Shown here one piece after another: positions 12,806-23,265 of a DNA stretch of 64,000 bases; position 1 is the first letter of the stretch, and the number at the start of each line of letters is the position of its first letter. Where the stretch lies: NCBI GenBank assembly GCA_965240325.2, contig OZ251241.1:930001-994000 (forward strand). The letters are read 5' to 3'. Under the pieces are notes generated by a model. It was given only the letters and a program-made list of their open reading frames with translations, had not been told where the DNA came from and did no database searches. Both the position numbers and the translations under genes were made by a program. This DNA is from Rebecca billardiae RCC1528. Lineage: Eukaryota > Haptophyta.

Positions 12806-13726
12806 ATGCTGCGCTTGATGGCCCTCCCCGTGCGGCGGGCTACCGCGCCCGTCCTTCCCGCCTTGGGCATTCTCCAAGTGCACCAGCTGCGCGCGTGGAC
12901 GACGAGCACGCGCACGGGCCCATTGCGCGCGCCCTCGCCCGAGCTCGGCGGCTTGGCGACGAGCGCGGAGAGCGGCGCCTCGCCAGTGCAGGGCGTGCAG
13001 GAGCTGTGCGTCAACGGTCTGCGCCTCGAGTTTGGCGTCGAGGCTGGCGCACCGCCCGTTGGCCAGTACGCGGGCATCATATGCCGTGCGCTACCCGACC
13101 TCTCCGGCCACGCGGTGCTGGACGTCGGCTGCGGCTGCGGCGTGGTCGGGATGTTTGCGCTGCTGCGTGGCGCAACGCGTGCCACGTTCGTCGATGTCGT
13201 GCCGTCCGCCGCCGCAGCGACGCGTGCCAACCTGCGGCGCAACGGCCTCGACGAGGCGCGTACCCAGTGCTTCACGTGCTCCTTCGACGCGCTGCCGCCG
13301 CCGCCCTCGCCGTATGACCTTGCCATCTTCAACCCGCCGCAGATGCCGGAGGCGCTTCTGCCTCCGGGCTTCGTGTTCCCGGGCGACGAGGCCGCCTTCC
13401 GGCTCGGCGGGCCCGACGGACTCCGCGTTGTGCACGCCTTCATGCGCTGGCTTGCTGAGAGCAGGTGCAGCGCATCCGCGCTCATGACGATCGCGTCGAT
13501 CACGGCAAACTCCAGCCTCGCCGCGTACGCGGCCGAGCTCGGCATGGCGTACACGGTCGTCCACCGGACCCCGACGCCGGTGCGCGCCCCTATCGCCGAG
13601 CGCGTGCGCGCGCTGCCAGCGGAGACGTTGGACGCGATGGAGGTGGTGGAAGTCGATGGTGAGCTGCGCGAGCACGTGCTCGTCGTCCGACTCGACCTGC
13701 ACCCGGCGCCGGCCTCGTCAGCATAG
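12806..13726 (+). CDS. Class I SAM-dependent methyltransferase with NPPQ motif
   Basis: A single-exon protein of 306 residues. A Rossmann methyltransferase core begins with VLDVGCGCGVVG (about residues 105-116), then an acidic strand end FVDVVPSAAAATRANL, and an NPPQMPEALLPPG motif near residue 175. The NPP(Y/F/Q) motif marks enzymes that methylate amide or amino nitrogens (PrmC/HemK, RsmC/RlmG-like, METTL5-like). The actual substrate cannot be told. The first 60 residues are Arg/Ala/Pro-rich without acidic residues, so they may be an organellar presequence. Start chosen as the first ATG of the frame; MALP five codons later is an alternative. Confidence 0.78.
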   Translation: MLRLMALPVRRATAPVLPALGILQVHQLRAWTTSTRTGPLRAPSPELGGLATSAESGASPVQGVQELCVNGLRLEFGVEAGAPPVGQYAGIICRALPDLSGHAVLDVGCGCGVVGMFALLRGATRATFVDVVPSAAAATRANLRRNGLDEARTQCFTCSFDALPPPPSPYDLAIFNPPQMPEALLPPGFVFPGDEAAFRLGGPDGLRVVHAFMRWLAESRCSASALMTIASITANSSLAAYAAELGMAYTVVHRTPTPVRAPIAERVRALPAETLDAMEVVEVDGELREHVLVVRLDLHPAPASSA

Positions 13727-13949
13727 TCGTCGTCACTCATCACGACCTCGCGTCGTCATGCATGCTGACAAGTGAGTCGAGTGACTACGTGGCGGCTGAC
13801 GATATCACCCGAAGGCGAATCGCGAATAATGATTCGTCATTCAGCCAGCTGCCAGCGCTCAGCCGCTCATGCACCCTCAGCCGCTCACGACTCGGCCCCG
13901 AATCGGGTCGCAGTGCCCGCCTGGCAGTGGCGCGCAAGGCTGGGCGTGT

Positions 13950-14022
13950 GTGACGCGTCATGACGTGACGTAACGTCATGACGTCATGACGTGACGCGAG
14001 GAATGGCGTAACGTGACGCCCG
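13950..14022. repeat. Palindrome-rich TGACGTCA block, copy 1
   Basis: Overlapping units of TGACG/CGTCA, including TGACGTCA-like and CGTCATGACG palindromes, ending ATGACGTGACGCGAGGAATG. The same run recurs in copy 2 in the same orientation. Confidence 0.75.
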
Positions 14023-14082
14023 GACAGCGCTCTGCCCACGCCTGGCACACCCGGACCGTCACAGTAGTGCCACAGGCGGCTA

Positions 14083-14115
14083 CGCGCGCGCGCGCGCGCG
14101 CGCGCGCGCGCGCGC
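14083..14115. repeat. (CG)n microsatellite
   Basis: About sixteen consecutive CG units between the two TGACGTCA blocks. Confidence 0.9.
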
Positions 14116-14385
14116 CACGGGCGGCGCGCCGCGCAGTGCTTGGACGGGCAGCGGTGCAGCGCCCACGCCCACGGCGATAGCTCGTGGATCCTCCAGCTCC
14201 ACGGCCACATGGGTGCGGGAGCGGGGGCCCTCGCCTTTGGGCGACGAGCCCACTGCTGTGCCGCACTGACTAACTAGATACGGGAAGGGAACCCCCGGAA
14301 ACTACGTCAACTCGTTTTAATATCATCAATTACAAGTATACATACGTAACGGACGAAACGGTACCCGCCAAAAGACGTGTTGCTA

Positions 14386-14460
14386 TGACGCGTAAATTAC
14401 GCGTAATACGCGTTACGTCATGACGTGACGCTGGAAATGGGCGTCATGACGCGTCATAGC
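14386..14460. repeat. Palindrome-rich TGACGTCA block, copy 2
   Basis: Contains CGTTACGTCATGACGTGACG followed by CTGGAAATGG, a direct near-copy of block 1. It ends in GTCATGACGCGTCAT, which is itself nearly palindromic. Confidence 0.75.
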
Positions 14461-15406
14461 CCACCCCTGGTGGCGCGCCGCACTGGCGTAATTATTAGTA
14501 TTCAGTTGTTAGTTATACTGGTAACTGCTAGTCATATTCGAGTGAGTCAGTGAAATTAAAATATGAGTCCGGTACCCGAGTGACTGTCGTAGCTATGGAT
14601 GTACATACGACGATGACGACGTTTATTATTGTCGTCTAGCTGCTAGACTGCTAGTCGTCGTCGCCGTCTGATCGGGCCGCCAGATACTACAGCGCCGTGT
14701 ACTGTCGTATACCTGAATACAAATATTATCGTCGCGCAGCTAGCAAAATATTGCTGCGCGCCGCCGGGTTTCTAAGCTACTGCTGCGCGCTGTAGTGTCC
14801 GCTTTTTGATTTGCGGAGCATGTCTGCGCCGGCCGGCCCAGGCTGCTGGCTTTTACGCTGGCGCTCCGAGCATCATCAACGCTAGCTTACTGATGCTCAG
14901 CCTTTTGCGTTTCAATGGGGTAGTAAGACTATAGTTTTGGGGGGCGGACCGTGGCGCCACTCGATATTGGCTTCAGTATGGCATACCCCCGCCCCCTCTA
15001 ACAGGAGGCTGGCTGTCCAAAGTGGAGTGGTACGTCAAGGCACTAGGTGTCTCGGTCGGTGGTTTGAGGTTGGGTGGGGTGCGGTGGTTGCGGGTTGGGG
15101 GCTGGCCAGGGTAGGGCTGGAGGCTTCGGCCGCCAGTCTGATCACCCGTAGAGCCCGTTATAATTATAAAGGGGAATTCTTTATTAGTAGTACGCTGATG
15201 TATTGCCCTTATTAAAATAATGCACTGGCCTTATACATTTAATGAATAATATGCGACTCTCTAGCATCTGTAGTTAGTCACTGAGTGTAATTACATAATA
15301 CTCATTAACTGATCTAATCAATAAATCATCGACGTAATCGGACATCGGTCCCGCCTCCCGGACTCCGGAACGTGCCGCGCGCACCATGCCCACTGTCAAC
15401 TGACAC

Positions 15407-16484
15407 TCACGGCGCGGCAGCGCCCCAACGACGATGATGCGCCAGCTGGCGCTGGTCGTGGCGCAGAGGTGGCACAGGGCCTCCGTGCCGCGGCCCCGGG
15501 CTAACGAGCACATCAGGTCGCGTTGCAATAAATGATTGGCGCTGCGCTGCCGCGTGCCGGGCACGGCGCGTGCTGCCCTTCGCTCTGCCGCGGCCAGGCT
15601 CAGCCTGCGCGCCTGCCCATCCCGCCGGCCGCGGCATGCCCGCGCGCCAGTGCCGTGTGTCCAGCGCGGCGAGCGCCGCGTCGTGCCGCTTGCTCAGCTT
15701 GGCGCGCTCGGCTGCCTGCGCGCGCTCGGCCTCCGACCGAGCCGCGGCGCCGCGCGTCCGCAAGCTGCTCAGCTGCACGCGCTGGCGCGCGAGCAGCTGG
15801 GTCTCGGCGTGGTGCTGCGCGTGCGAGTGCTGCTCGAGCCTGCAAGCCGCCCGGCCGGCCGCGCGCGCGGACGCCGGCGGCATCGCGCGCGAGAGTGAAT
15901 CAGGCGCGCGCGCGGCGCGACGGCGCGAGCGCGCGGCCTTAGCGCGCGCGCGCGCACCACCGCTCGCGCTCCTGCGCCTCGAGATCGTCCGCGTGCGCCT
16001 TGGTGCGCGTCGCGCGCTCGTACTCCTGCGCCTGCACTAGCGCGGCCTCGCGCGTGCGCAGCTTGAGCAGCTCGGCGGACGCCTTGAAGCGAGCACTCGT
16101 GCGGCCCGTCGTCCGCTCGAGCTCCCGCGCCGCCTCGGGCAGGTTAAAGCGCGCGCGCAGCACGTTGATCTCCTGCACGTGGCGGCGGACCAGCTCGTCC
16201 TCGTCGGCCTGCGCCTGCGCGTCGTGCTGCGCCAGCCACTCCTCCCACCGCGCGTTGAGCTGCTCGAGCTCGGCGACGTGCTGCGCGTCGACGCTCACGC
16301 GCTCACGGAGCGCCTCGGCGCGTGCCACGTCCTCGAGGCGGCGCAGCTCGAGGGCCTCGAGCTCCTCGAGGCGTCGCTTGCACTCGAGCGCCTGCATGTA
16401 GTCGCCCGCGCGCTCCGCGCTCCGGCGTGCCTCCTCGAGCATGGCCGCGACGACCCCCACGTCGTCTTCGACGGCACTCGCCAT
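15407..16484 (-). CDS. Coiled-coil protein of unknown function (3' end uncertain)
   Basis: Exon 1 runs from the ATG at 16484 to about 15958 and is almost entirely charged helix (MASAVEDDVGVVAAMLEEAR onward, heptad-like Leu/Ala spacing). A GTGCG...CAG intron joins it to a frame beginning LEQHSHAQHHAETQLLARQR at 15839, also coiled coil, through RHDAALAALDTRH. After that residue the frame becomes Pro/Arg-rich and loses heptads. A further intron, possibly with a GC donor near GCGCGCGGG, may be present, so the given 3' limit is only the end of the open frame. An upstream in-frame GTG exists, but no ATG. No family name recognised. It is divergent from the large enzyme gene, with only 72 bases between start codons. 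Confidence 0.55.
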
Positions 16485-16556
16485 GCTGCCGCGGCCGGCC
16501 GGGTTCCTCAGGACCTCCACCGCGTTCGAAATCGAAATCTGCCGCCGGCAGGCGGC
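16485..16556. promoter_or_regulatory. Very short bidirectional promoter region
   Basis: Only 72 bases separate two divergent ATGs. It contains TTCGAAATCGAAATC and GC palindromes (GCCGCGGCCGGC). Both 5' untranslated regions must be very short or overlap the opposite transcript. Confidence 0.5.
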
Positions 16557-19500
16557 ATGGGATGCGCATGGCTGCGCTCGATCCGCGGCCGCGCGGCCTG
16601 CACGCTCGCCGCGTGCGCCGCGCTGGCGCTACTGTCCATGCGCCGCGCCCGCGTCCTGGATGCCGAGCCGCCGCGCAGTGTGGTCTCTCAGCGGGCCCTG
16701 AGATCGCCGCGGATGGCGCCCGCAGCAACCACCTGCTGGCCTTGCTGCCAGGAGTGGCTTCGCGGCAGCGGCAGGAGGAGCGCGCCACCCGTGCCGCGGC
16801 TTCGGCCGGCGCTCGTGGTCGCGCTGCCCGGTATGGGCGCGGAACACTTACTACGGCGCATCGAGCGGGCCAATGGCCTGCCTGTGTGCATCTCGCGCGG
16901 CCATGGCGGCACGGACGCGAGTGCCGCCGGCACGATTGCTTCACTGGTGACGCCGGCCGAGGGTGCGGCTATGCTCGACGCCACGAGTGGCGCATCGACG
17001 GAGTCGTCGGCGTGCGCGCGCGAGGCGGATCCTTCGCGCATCGTCCTCGTGCTCGCGAACCCGTGGACCTCGCTCTGGCGCGGCGTCAGCCAGCGGCTCG
17101 CCGCGGACGAGACACGCCTGCATCGTCCGACCGAGCCCGCAGCGGGCCGCGCGCCCAGCGCGCGCGCGCCGAGCGCCGCGGCCAACGACGCGGCGCGCGT
17201 CGCGCGCGGATTGGCGGGCGAGTATGCGCACGGCTTTGCACGGTACGCCGCGCTGACGCGCGCCGTCGCGGCCGCCGGCGTCGGCGGCAAGGGCGGCAGC
17301 GCTCCGGCACGGCAGCTGCACGCCGTGAGGATGGAGGTGGCCTGCGGCCGCGCCGCGGGGAGCGGCGGCCCGCACGGCGGCGGTGGCGTTGGGCGCTCGC
17401 CGTCGGCGCAGCCTGCGAACGAGACGCCAGCGGCCACGCCGGCGGGTGCCGCGCCGCCGCAGCCGCTCGGAACGGACCTCGCCTCCGTGCGGGCGCGCGA
17501 GGCAGCCGCGGAGGCGGCAGACTCCCTGGGTGGCCTTCTCGCCTTTCTGGCCGTGCCGCAGGACCGGCTTGCGGACGCGTGCTCGGGGCTGCCCGCGCGG
17601 GAGGTTGGGCCGGCCGGGTGGAGCACGCCGCTCACGGCGGCAGGCAGGGCCAGGGCGCGCGCAGGAGCCGAGGCAGCCGCCAAGGCAGCGCGTGGCGTTG
17701 GCAGCGGCGGCCGTCTCACACGACGGGACAACGACACGCACGCGACGATAGCCGCTGGCGCTGAGGCGGGGTCGGCGCCGCCTCGGTGCGAGCAGAGCGC
17801 GGAGGCTCGCGCGCCACGAGGCCAGGAGGACGAGCTCGAGAGCCTCGCGGCATGCACGCCGCCGAACCGCACCGCGGAGGCCGAGGGCGGAGCTAGCGCC
17901 GAGGCAGCTGCTGTCCGCAACGGCTGGGCGGTGACGCCCGTGCACGCGCGCTGCGCAGCCTGGGCGCTCGTGCGTGCGCAGGCGGCGGCGTGGGGCTACG
18001 CACCGCCGGCAGCGCTCGATCCATCGAGCGCGTGCGCGCACGCGGCCGCGATGGGCGGCGCGGCCACACGGCCGCCGAGCGTGAGCCGTGACGAGCTCGC
18101 CGCAGCCGTGGCCGCACAACGGCCGCCGCCTGCAGACGCGCTCGCGCTCGCGAGAGCGGCGCTGCGCAGACGGGAGGAATGGCTGCTGGCGCGCAGCCTC
18201 GGGGGCGGCGCGGGCGGTGACGGCCCCCCGCACACGCGCGGCCCGAGCGCGGAGACACGCGCGGGTGCAGGCGCGTTGCCCAGTGCCGAGCCGCGCGCCG
18301 CCGACGGCGACCGACGCACCGCCGAGCCGGCGGACGCTGCCCTTGGCCCTGAGTCAAGAGCCGTCCGCGACGGCACTGAGAGCTTGGCGTCGATGCTCGA
18401 GGCTGCGCGCTCGTACGCGGCGGGCGGCGTGCTGCATCTGCTCTTCGTCGCCGGGCCCTCAGCCACCGAGGGCCCAGCGCCCGCCGGATCGGCGGCGCCG
18501 GACGCGCCGCAGCCGGACTCGGCGCGCGGGCCGGCGGGCGCGCGCGCCGCCGACACGCTTGTGCGCAGCGCGGAGGCCTGGGTGAGCGCCCTGCGTGCTC
18601 GTGGCGAGACGGCGGCGGCGGTGGGCGCGCTCGCGTCGGAGACGCTGGGTCGGCTGCGCGCTGCCGGGGTGCCGAGCTTCCTCGTGCCAGCCCTCGGCGG
18701 CGCGTCCTCCACGACGCCCGGCGCCGGTGCGGCCGGCGTTGCGGCGGCGGAGGCGGCGCGTGTGCTCACGGCAGTCGGTTGGCTCCTGCGCGCGGGCGGC
18801 TTCGAGCTGCTCGTGGCAGGCGGAGAGGGCGCGTGCGCTGAGCTGGCGGCGCACTCGCAGCGCGCCGCCGGGGCCGCGGGCCCCGACGAGGGCTGGGCAC
18901 TGCCTCTGAGCTGGCACGCGCTCGTGGACGCAGCCGCGAGAGGGCCGAGGTCGGCGGGCGGCACGGGCGGCGCGCGCCACGGCGATCTGAGCAGCGCCGC
19001 GTCGCAGGGCGCCGGCGGGAGCGCTGAGGAGGCGGAGGTCGAGCTGCTCGAGCCGGCGTGCGGCGCGGAGCGCGGCTCGGCCGCTGCGCCCGACGGCGAG
19101 TGCTCTGCGAAGCGGCTGTGGCTGCGCGCGCGGCCCACGCCCAGCGCGATCGCGACAATGCTCGCGGCCGCTGAGGCACTGGAGCGCTTACCCTTCGCAC
19201 CGCCCGCCGGGCAATCTGCACAGCCAAACGCTCCCGTCGCGGAGGAGGCATCTGGCAGCCCCGCGCGGTCGTCCGCGCACTGCCCGGTCGTCTCGGCCGC
19301 GGCCGCGCTCGTGGCCGCTGCGAGCGCTGCGCAGTGTGGCGACACGGGCCCGGAGTTCCGCAGCGCGGGCGCAATCTGCAACGTGTACGCCGCACTGCGC
19401 CGCGCGGCAGCTGCGAGGCCGCCGCCGCAGCCGTCCTCAGAGCCGCGCGCGTCGGCGCTCCCGGCCGCAGCAGTGTGCGCGTCCACCGCGCTGCACGCGC

Positions 19501-21200
19501 GTGCGGCCTGCGTGCACGCTGGGTCTGCTCGTCCAGGGCTCCAGGCGTTTCCACTGCCGGGGTTGGAGGGCGCGGTGCGCAGTCGTGCCAGCGGCGGCCG
19601 CGGCGGTGAGGCGGACGCGCGTGCCGCCCTCCGGCGCGCGTCGGGCGGCGCGCTCGCGCCACCGCCGAGCCCGCGCGCGCCGCGTGCCGCCGCGCCGCCG
19701 GCGCTCACCGTTGCGGTCACGACTCGCGTCGACAACCACTCTGGCGACGCGACGCAGCGTCAGCAGGCGCAGCTCGACTCGTTGGGCTCGGGCGCGGCGC
19801 GGCTCGGCATGCGGATCGAGCTGCTCATCGTCGAGTGGAATCGGCTGCCAGGCGCTCCGCCAGTCGCATCCGTGCTCCGCGCCTCGCGCTGGCGGCCATG
19901 GCTCCGCGTGCGCGTGCTCGTCGTGCCGCCGGCAGCGCACGCGGCCGCGGCGGGGGACGCGAGCGTCGCCGCGCGGCAGCCGGTGCTCCAGTACATTGCG
20001 AAGAACGTGGCCATCCGGCGCGCGGCGGCGCCGTGGGTGCTCGCGACCAACTCGGACCTCGTCTTCAGCCGCGCCTTCTTCGACTGGCTCGCGCGCGCCG
20101 CGCCGCTCGACGCACGCGGCGTCTTCTGGCGAGCGGACCGAGTCAGCCTCGGCCCCACGGCGGAAGGGATGCGGTGGGACTCGGCCGGGGCCGAGGCCGA
20201 GCGCGGCGGCGCGCGCAGCCCCACGCGCCACGGCGAGCGGAGCGCCGGCGAGCGCGCTGGTGCCGCCGGCGGCAAAGGCGCGCCAGCCAGTCAACTCGTG
20301 CGCACAGGGCCCGATCGCCGCGGCGCGAGTGCCGACGACCCAGACGCGCCAGCCCTCGCGCCGCCGGCGCGCGCCTCGACAGCGGATGGCGGCTCGACGC
20401 CGGCGTGCGACACCGTCGCCGCCTCGGCCGTTCTCTCCACCGCACTCGAGTGCGACGGCTGGCTCGCCGCACACGTGGCGTCGGTTTACTCGGCAGTGGG
20501 TGTGCTGCGGCTGCGGCCAGACGCGCCGCCCGAGCATGGCGCCGCCGCGCTCCGGCCGGAGCCGCCGCAGCAGCTCGATCCGGTGCGGCCGAGCGCGCGC
20601 GCGTACGTCTCACTGGCGCGCGCCGGCCGGTGGCGCGCAGCGTTCGCGGATGCGTGCTGCGCGGCGCGCGCGTGCGCGCTGGCGTTCAAGAGCTGCCGCG
20701 CGCGCGCGGCGTCCGCCGCGCGGCACGCCGCTGCGCACGCCGCACGGCTCGGCTCGGAGCGCGAGCTCCTGCTCAGCCCGGCCGCGCTGCACATGTGCGC
20801 GCCTGGCGATTTCCTGCTCATGCCCGCCGCCGCGTGGCGTGCGGTCGGCGCGTACGCGGAGCTGCCGTTTCAGAACGAACTTGACAAGCTGCCGCTCGTG
20901 CAGGCGCACGTGCTGGGCTGGCGGCAGCGGCTGGTCCCCGAGGCGGCCATGGTGCTCCACCAGTACCACCCGGACTCGATGGACGGCGGGCGGCTCTCGA
21001 GTGGGGACGTCCGAGAGCGGCCGTACCTCCGCCCGGCTGAGTTTGACGACGTCGCGCGACGCATGCTCGCGCGCGGCACGCCGTGGCCGTGCGACGACGG
21101 CGGCACATACGGCGGGCGGCTGCGCCTTTGCCGCACCAATCGCACGCTGCGCTGGGGGCTGGCCGGAGAGCACTTGGAGACGCAAGTGCCGAGCAAATAG
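16557..21200 (+). CDS. Giant single-exon protein: sulfotransferase-like N-terminus, GT-A-type glycosyltransferase-like C-terminus
   Basis: 1,547 residues without an intron. A hydrophobic anchor at about residues 13-30 suggests a type II Golgi protein. Residues about 85-370 resemble P-loop sulfotransferases: ALVVALPGMGAEHLLRRI aligns with the 5'-phosphosulfate loop, RIVLVLANPWTSLWRGV with the 3'-phosphate-binding strand, and LGGLLAFLAVPQDRLADAC with the late FLG helix. A long Ala/Gly-rich middle follows. From about residue 1048 there is a second fold: LTVAVTTRVDN, ELLIVEWNRLP, a VLQYIAKNVAIRRA block, WVLATNSDLVFS (DxD-like position), and MCAPGDFLLMPAAAWRAVG, resembling GT-A glycosyltransferases. 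A large low-complexity insertion lies between these last blocks. Domain names rest on motif likeness alone. ATG at 16557 precedes the anchor directly. Confidence 0.6.
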   Translation: MGCAWLRSIRGRAACTLAACAALALLSMRRARVLDAEPPRSVVSQRALRSPRMAPAATTCWPCCQEWLRGSGRRSAPPVPRLRPALVVALPGMGAEHLLRRIERANGLPVCISRGHGGTDASAAGTIASLVTPAEGAAMLDATSGASTESSACAREADPSRIVLVLANPWTSLWRGVSQRLAADETRLHRPTEPAAGRAPSARAPSAAANDAARVARGLAGEYAHGFARYAALTRAVAAAGVGGKGGSAPARQLHAVRMEVACGRAAGSGGPHGGGGVGRSPSAQPANETPAATPAGAAPPQPLGTDLASVRAREAAAEAADSLGGLLAFLAVPQDRLADACSGLPAREVGPAGWSTPLTAAGRARARAGAEAAAKAARGVGSGGRLTRRDNDTHATIAAGAEAGSAPPRCEQSAEARAPRGQEDELESLAACTPPNRTAEAEGGASAEAAAVRNGWAVTPVHARCAAWALVRAQAAAWGYAPPAALDPSSACAHAAAMGGAATRPPSVSRDELAAAVAAQRPPPADALALARAALRRREEWLLARSLGGGAGGDGPPHTRGPSAETRAGAGALPSAEPRAADGDRRTAEPADAALGPESRAVRDGTESLASMLEAARSYAAGGVLHLLFVAGPSATEGPAPAGSAAPDAPQPDSARGPAGARAADTLVRSAEAWVSALRARGETAAAVGALASETLGRLRAAGVPSFLVPALGGASSTTPGAGAAGVAAAEAARVLTAVGWLLRAGGFELLVAGGEGACAELAAHSQRAAGAAGPDEGWALPLSWHALVDAAARGPRSAGGTGGARHGDLSSAASQGAGGSAEEAEVELLEPACGAERGSAAAPDGECSAKRLWLRARPTPSAIATMLAAAEALERLPFAPPAGQSAQPNAPVAEEASGSPARSSAHCPVVSAAAALVAAASAAQCGDTGPEFRSAGAICNVYAALRRAAAARPPPQPSSEPRASALPAAAVCASTALHARAACVHAGSARPGLQAFPLPGLEGAVRSRASGGRGGEADARAALRRASGGALAPPPSPRAPRAAAPPALTVAVTTRVDNHSGDATQRQQAQLDSLGSGAARLGMRIELLIVEWNRLPGAPPVASVLRASRWRPWLRVRVLVVPPAAHAAAAGDASVAARQPVLQYIAKNVAIRRAAAPWVLATNSDLVFSRAFFDWLARAAPLDARGVFWRADRVSLGPTAEGMRWDSAGAEAERGGARSPTRHGERSAGERAGAAGGKGAPASQLVRTGPDRRGASADDPDAPALAPPARASTADGGSTPACDTVAASAVLSTALECDGWLAAHVASVYSAVGVLRLRPDAPPEHGAAALRPEPPQQLDPVRPSARAYVSLARAGRWRAAFADACCAARACALAFKSCRARAASAARHAAAHAARLGSERELLLSPAALHMCAPGDFLLMPAAAWRAVGAYAELPFQNELDKLPLVQAHVLGWRQRLVPEAAMVLHQYHPDSMDGGRLSSGDVRERPYLRPAEFDDVARRMLARGTPWPCDDGGTYGGRLRLCRTNRTLRWGLAGEHLETQVPSK

Positions 21201-21384
21201 TACAAAGCACGGCCGAGCGAGGGTAGCAGGCTTCGTACTAGCTGCTGATGATCGGCTAGCTGCGGCTCCGCGACGCGATGCGCCGCATGGCGCGCCCGCG
21301 CCGGACCCGGTCGTCAGCCTCGTCAGGCGTCTCTTAGCAATAGGCGATGACGGCGGCGCGCATATGCGCAGCACTGCTATACTA

Positions 21385-21481
21385 ATACTAATATATATAT
21401 ATACTAATACTATATACATATATACATATATATGTATGTATGTATGTATGTATATATATGTGTGTGTGTGTAGTGTGTGTC

Positions 21482-21521
<40 letters not shown>

Positions 21522-21532
21522 CTCATCATCAT

Positions 21533-21572
<40 letters not shown>
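21385..21572. repeat. Compound TA / TATG / TG / AT microsatellite cluster
   Basis: Adjacent runs of (TA), (TATG), a long (TG) at about 21463-21518, (ATC) and (AT). All are close to perfect. Confidence 0.9.
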
Positions 21573-21573
<1 letters not shown>

Positions 21574-22028
21574 TTATATCAGATACTCATTCAGACCGGG
21601 CACCGGCGGCGGCGGACGACTCTGGCTCTGCTGTTAAATCATCAGTGTCACTGCATGTCAAGTGAGTAGCTACTGACGAAGTCTGATGTGAATGTGATGA
21701 TATACTGGCGTATACTGACGATGCGTCGACTGCGCGCGGCGCATCAATATTACGGCACGTACCGCCACTGTGGGCTACCAGGCATTCCAGGCATTTATAA
21801 TTCTGACGATGATAATAATAATTAAATTGACTGATGCTACACTATTATAAGAATCCGATTCATTATTAATCCAATAAGTGGATTCCGAGACCGAGCGAGT
21901 AGTAGCTATATACGACGCGATCGTACGTGATGCATTGCCGCGCCTGACGATGAGTGGTCGATCATCATCACGTCGTGACGATGCGCGGCAGATGCGCAGG
22001 GCACTGTTATTATAGTAGTATATATATG

Positions 22029-22058
22029 TGTGGCGTTATTGGCACAATAACTGAGTGT
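22029..22058 (+). mobile_element. Solo terminus of the 691-bp foldback family
   Basis: TGTGGCGTTATTGGCACAAT followed by AACTGAGTGT matches the end of the 9389-10079 element with two paired changes. GTTATTG-GCA-CAATAAC keeps the small hairpin. It is preceded by TATATATG. No matching opposite end was found. Confidence 0.6.
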
Positions 22059-23265
22059 CTAAGAGCGACACCAAGATCCGGCTCGCTTGGCATCATCAAC
22101 CAGCTGTCCGGCCGGGGCGCCCGCCGCCCAGCGCGCGCAGTCTGAGTCCTGGTCGGACCCCTTTTCGGCAGCCAATCCGGTCGGCACCGGTCACCGCCTG
22201 CAGGACTTGCTCGGCGATTCCTGTTCCATCCGAGGCGACTCTTCTGGCCTCGGCACGGCTCGGCCCAAGGTACGGGGGCGCCATGACACAAGGCGCCGAG
22301 CCGAGCAGGGGGCCCACGACACCGCACGCTGCACTCTCCTCCGACCACTCTTGTGAGCTCGGCACACAGGAGGTGTATACGCTGCTTTGGTAGTCCCCTC
22401 TGCTCGGTGAGGTTGCTGCTGTCAGCGCCTCCGCCCTGCAGCGCCGCACCGCAGCCGCGTCGTCGCTCGTCCGGCATCACATTCTCGTCCAGCAGCTCAC
22501 GTGCTGCCGGCGTCAGCTCCGCGGCGGCGGTTCACTGTTTGCCCACCCTCCCACCCTCTGTCTGGCGGGATAACGGTGCTGTGCAACCCGCGCTGTCTGG
22601 TCAGCCAGATCGGCCGTCGACCTCCGTGACTGACGGACCTCACGGGCGCCCTCTCGACCACGGGCAGCTGCGCCTCCGCACTGCCCAGTGCCCGCGCCCG
22701 TCGTTCGTTGGTAAAATCCCGACCTATCGTCCTATGTAACATGATCGTGTCCCAATCATGATCATCGTGGACTGTCCCAAGACGCAGTTCACGCCACGAC
22801 CATCCAGCTCTCGGTCGTGCTCGACGCTTCGAGCGAGCAGGGCATGGCGGAGTGGTTAGACATATATGTATACTGGGGGCGGGGCAGCCAACTGGTCCCA
22901 GTTGCAGACCGTGTCGAATTACTGCGTCAGCTATTTATCACTTTGAAGCTAGATATACCGCAAAGTCGTCGACTCGTCGTCACCGAACGGCAAGCTATGA
23001 CAGTCGTCGCTGCGACGGCTCTGCTCGGCCGTGAGTCATGCATCGCTCGATCCGCTGGGCACTGTGCCGAGTGCGGAGTCGGGAGTGGCCCAGCTGCCGC
23101 GCTCGCAGCGGCACTCGGGTGATGTACCTCTTCAGAGTGTCAGTAGCTTAAGACTATACGACGACGCTATTCGTCGACCTCGGCGCCGGGCATCCACAGC
23201 GTCGTCGACGTATTCATGCCGCTGCTGGGCTGACAGCTCCGTGTCTAATTCTCTTCAAAGCGCGC

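Larger units (their letters stand above)
13727..15406. other. Intergenic region with two palindrome-rich TGACGTCA blocks
   Basis: No gene is seen. It contains two related blocks of overlapping TGACGTCA/CGTCATGACG palindromes (13950-14022 and 14386-14460), a CG run at 14083-14115, an AACGGACGAAACGGTA block near 14347, and AT-rich DNA to about 15350. The 92-codon frame near 14937 has no recognisable features. Confidence 0.6.
21201..23265. other. Intergenic region with mixed microsatellites and a foldback-element terminus
   Basis: The first 400 bases hold TA, TATG, TG and AT runs (21385-21572). A terminus of the foldback family lies at 22029-22058. Between 22060 and 23260 the DNA is moderately GC-rich with short overlapping frames, none with family features. 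No gene is called. Confidence 0.55.

Noticed and set aside
17996-19735. 579-codon minus-strand frame inside the giant enzyme gene
   Set aside because: Low-complexity Ala/Ser composition and no motifs, whereas the plus frame has conserved blocks.
22845-22921. TGGCGGAGTGG (A-box-like) and GTGTCGAATTA (B-box-like), suggesting a tRNA gene
   Set aside because: The B box is imperfect, and no acceptor stem pairing or anticodon arm can be formed by eye. It may be an old SINE head, but there is no shared body.
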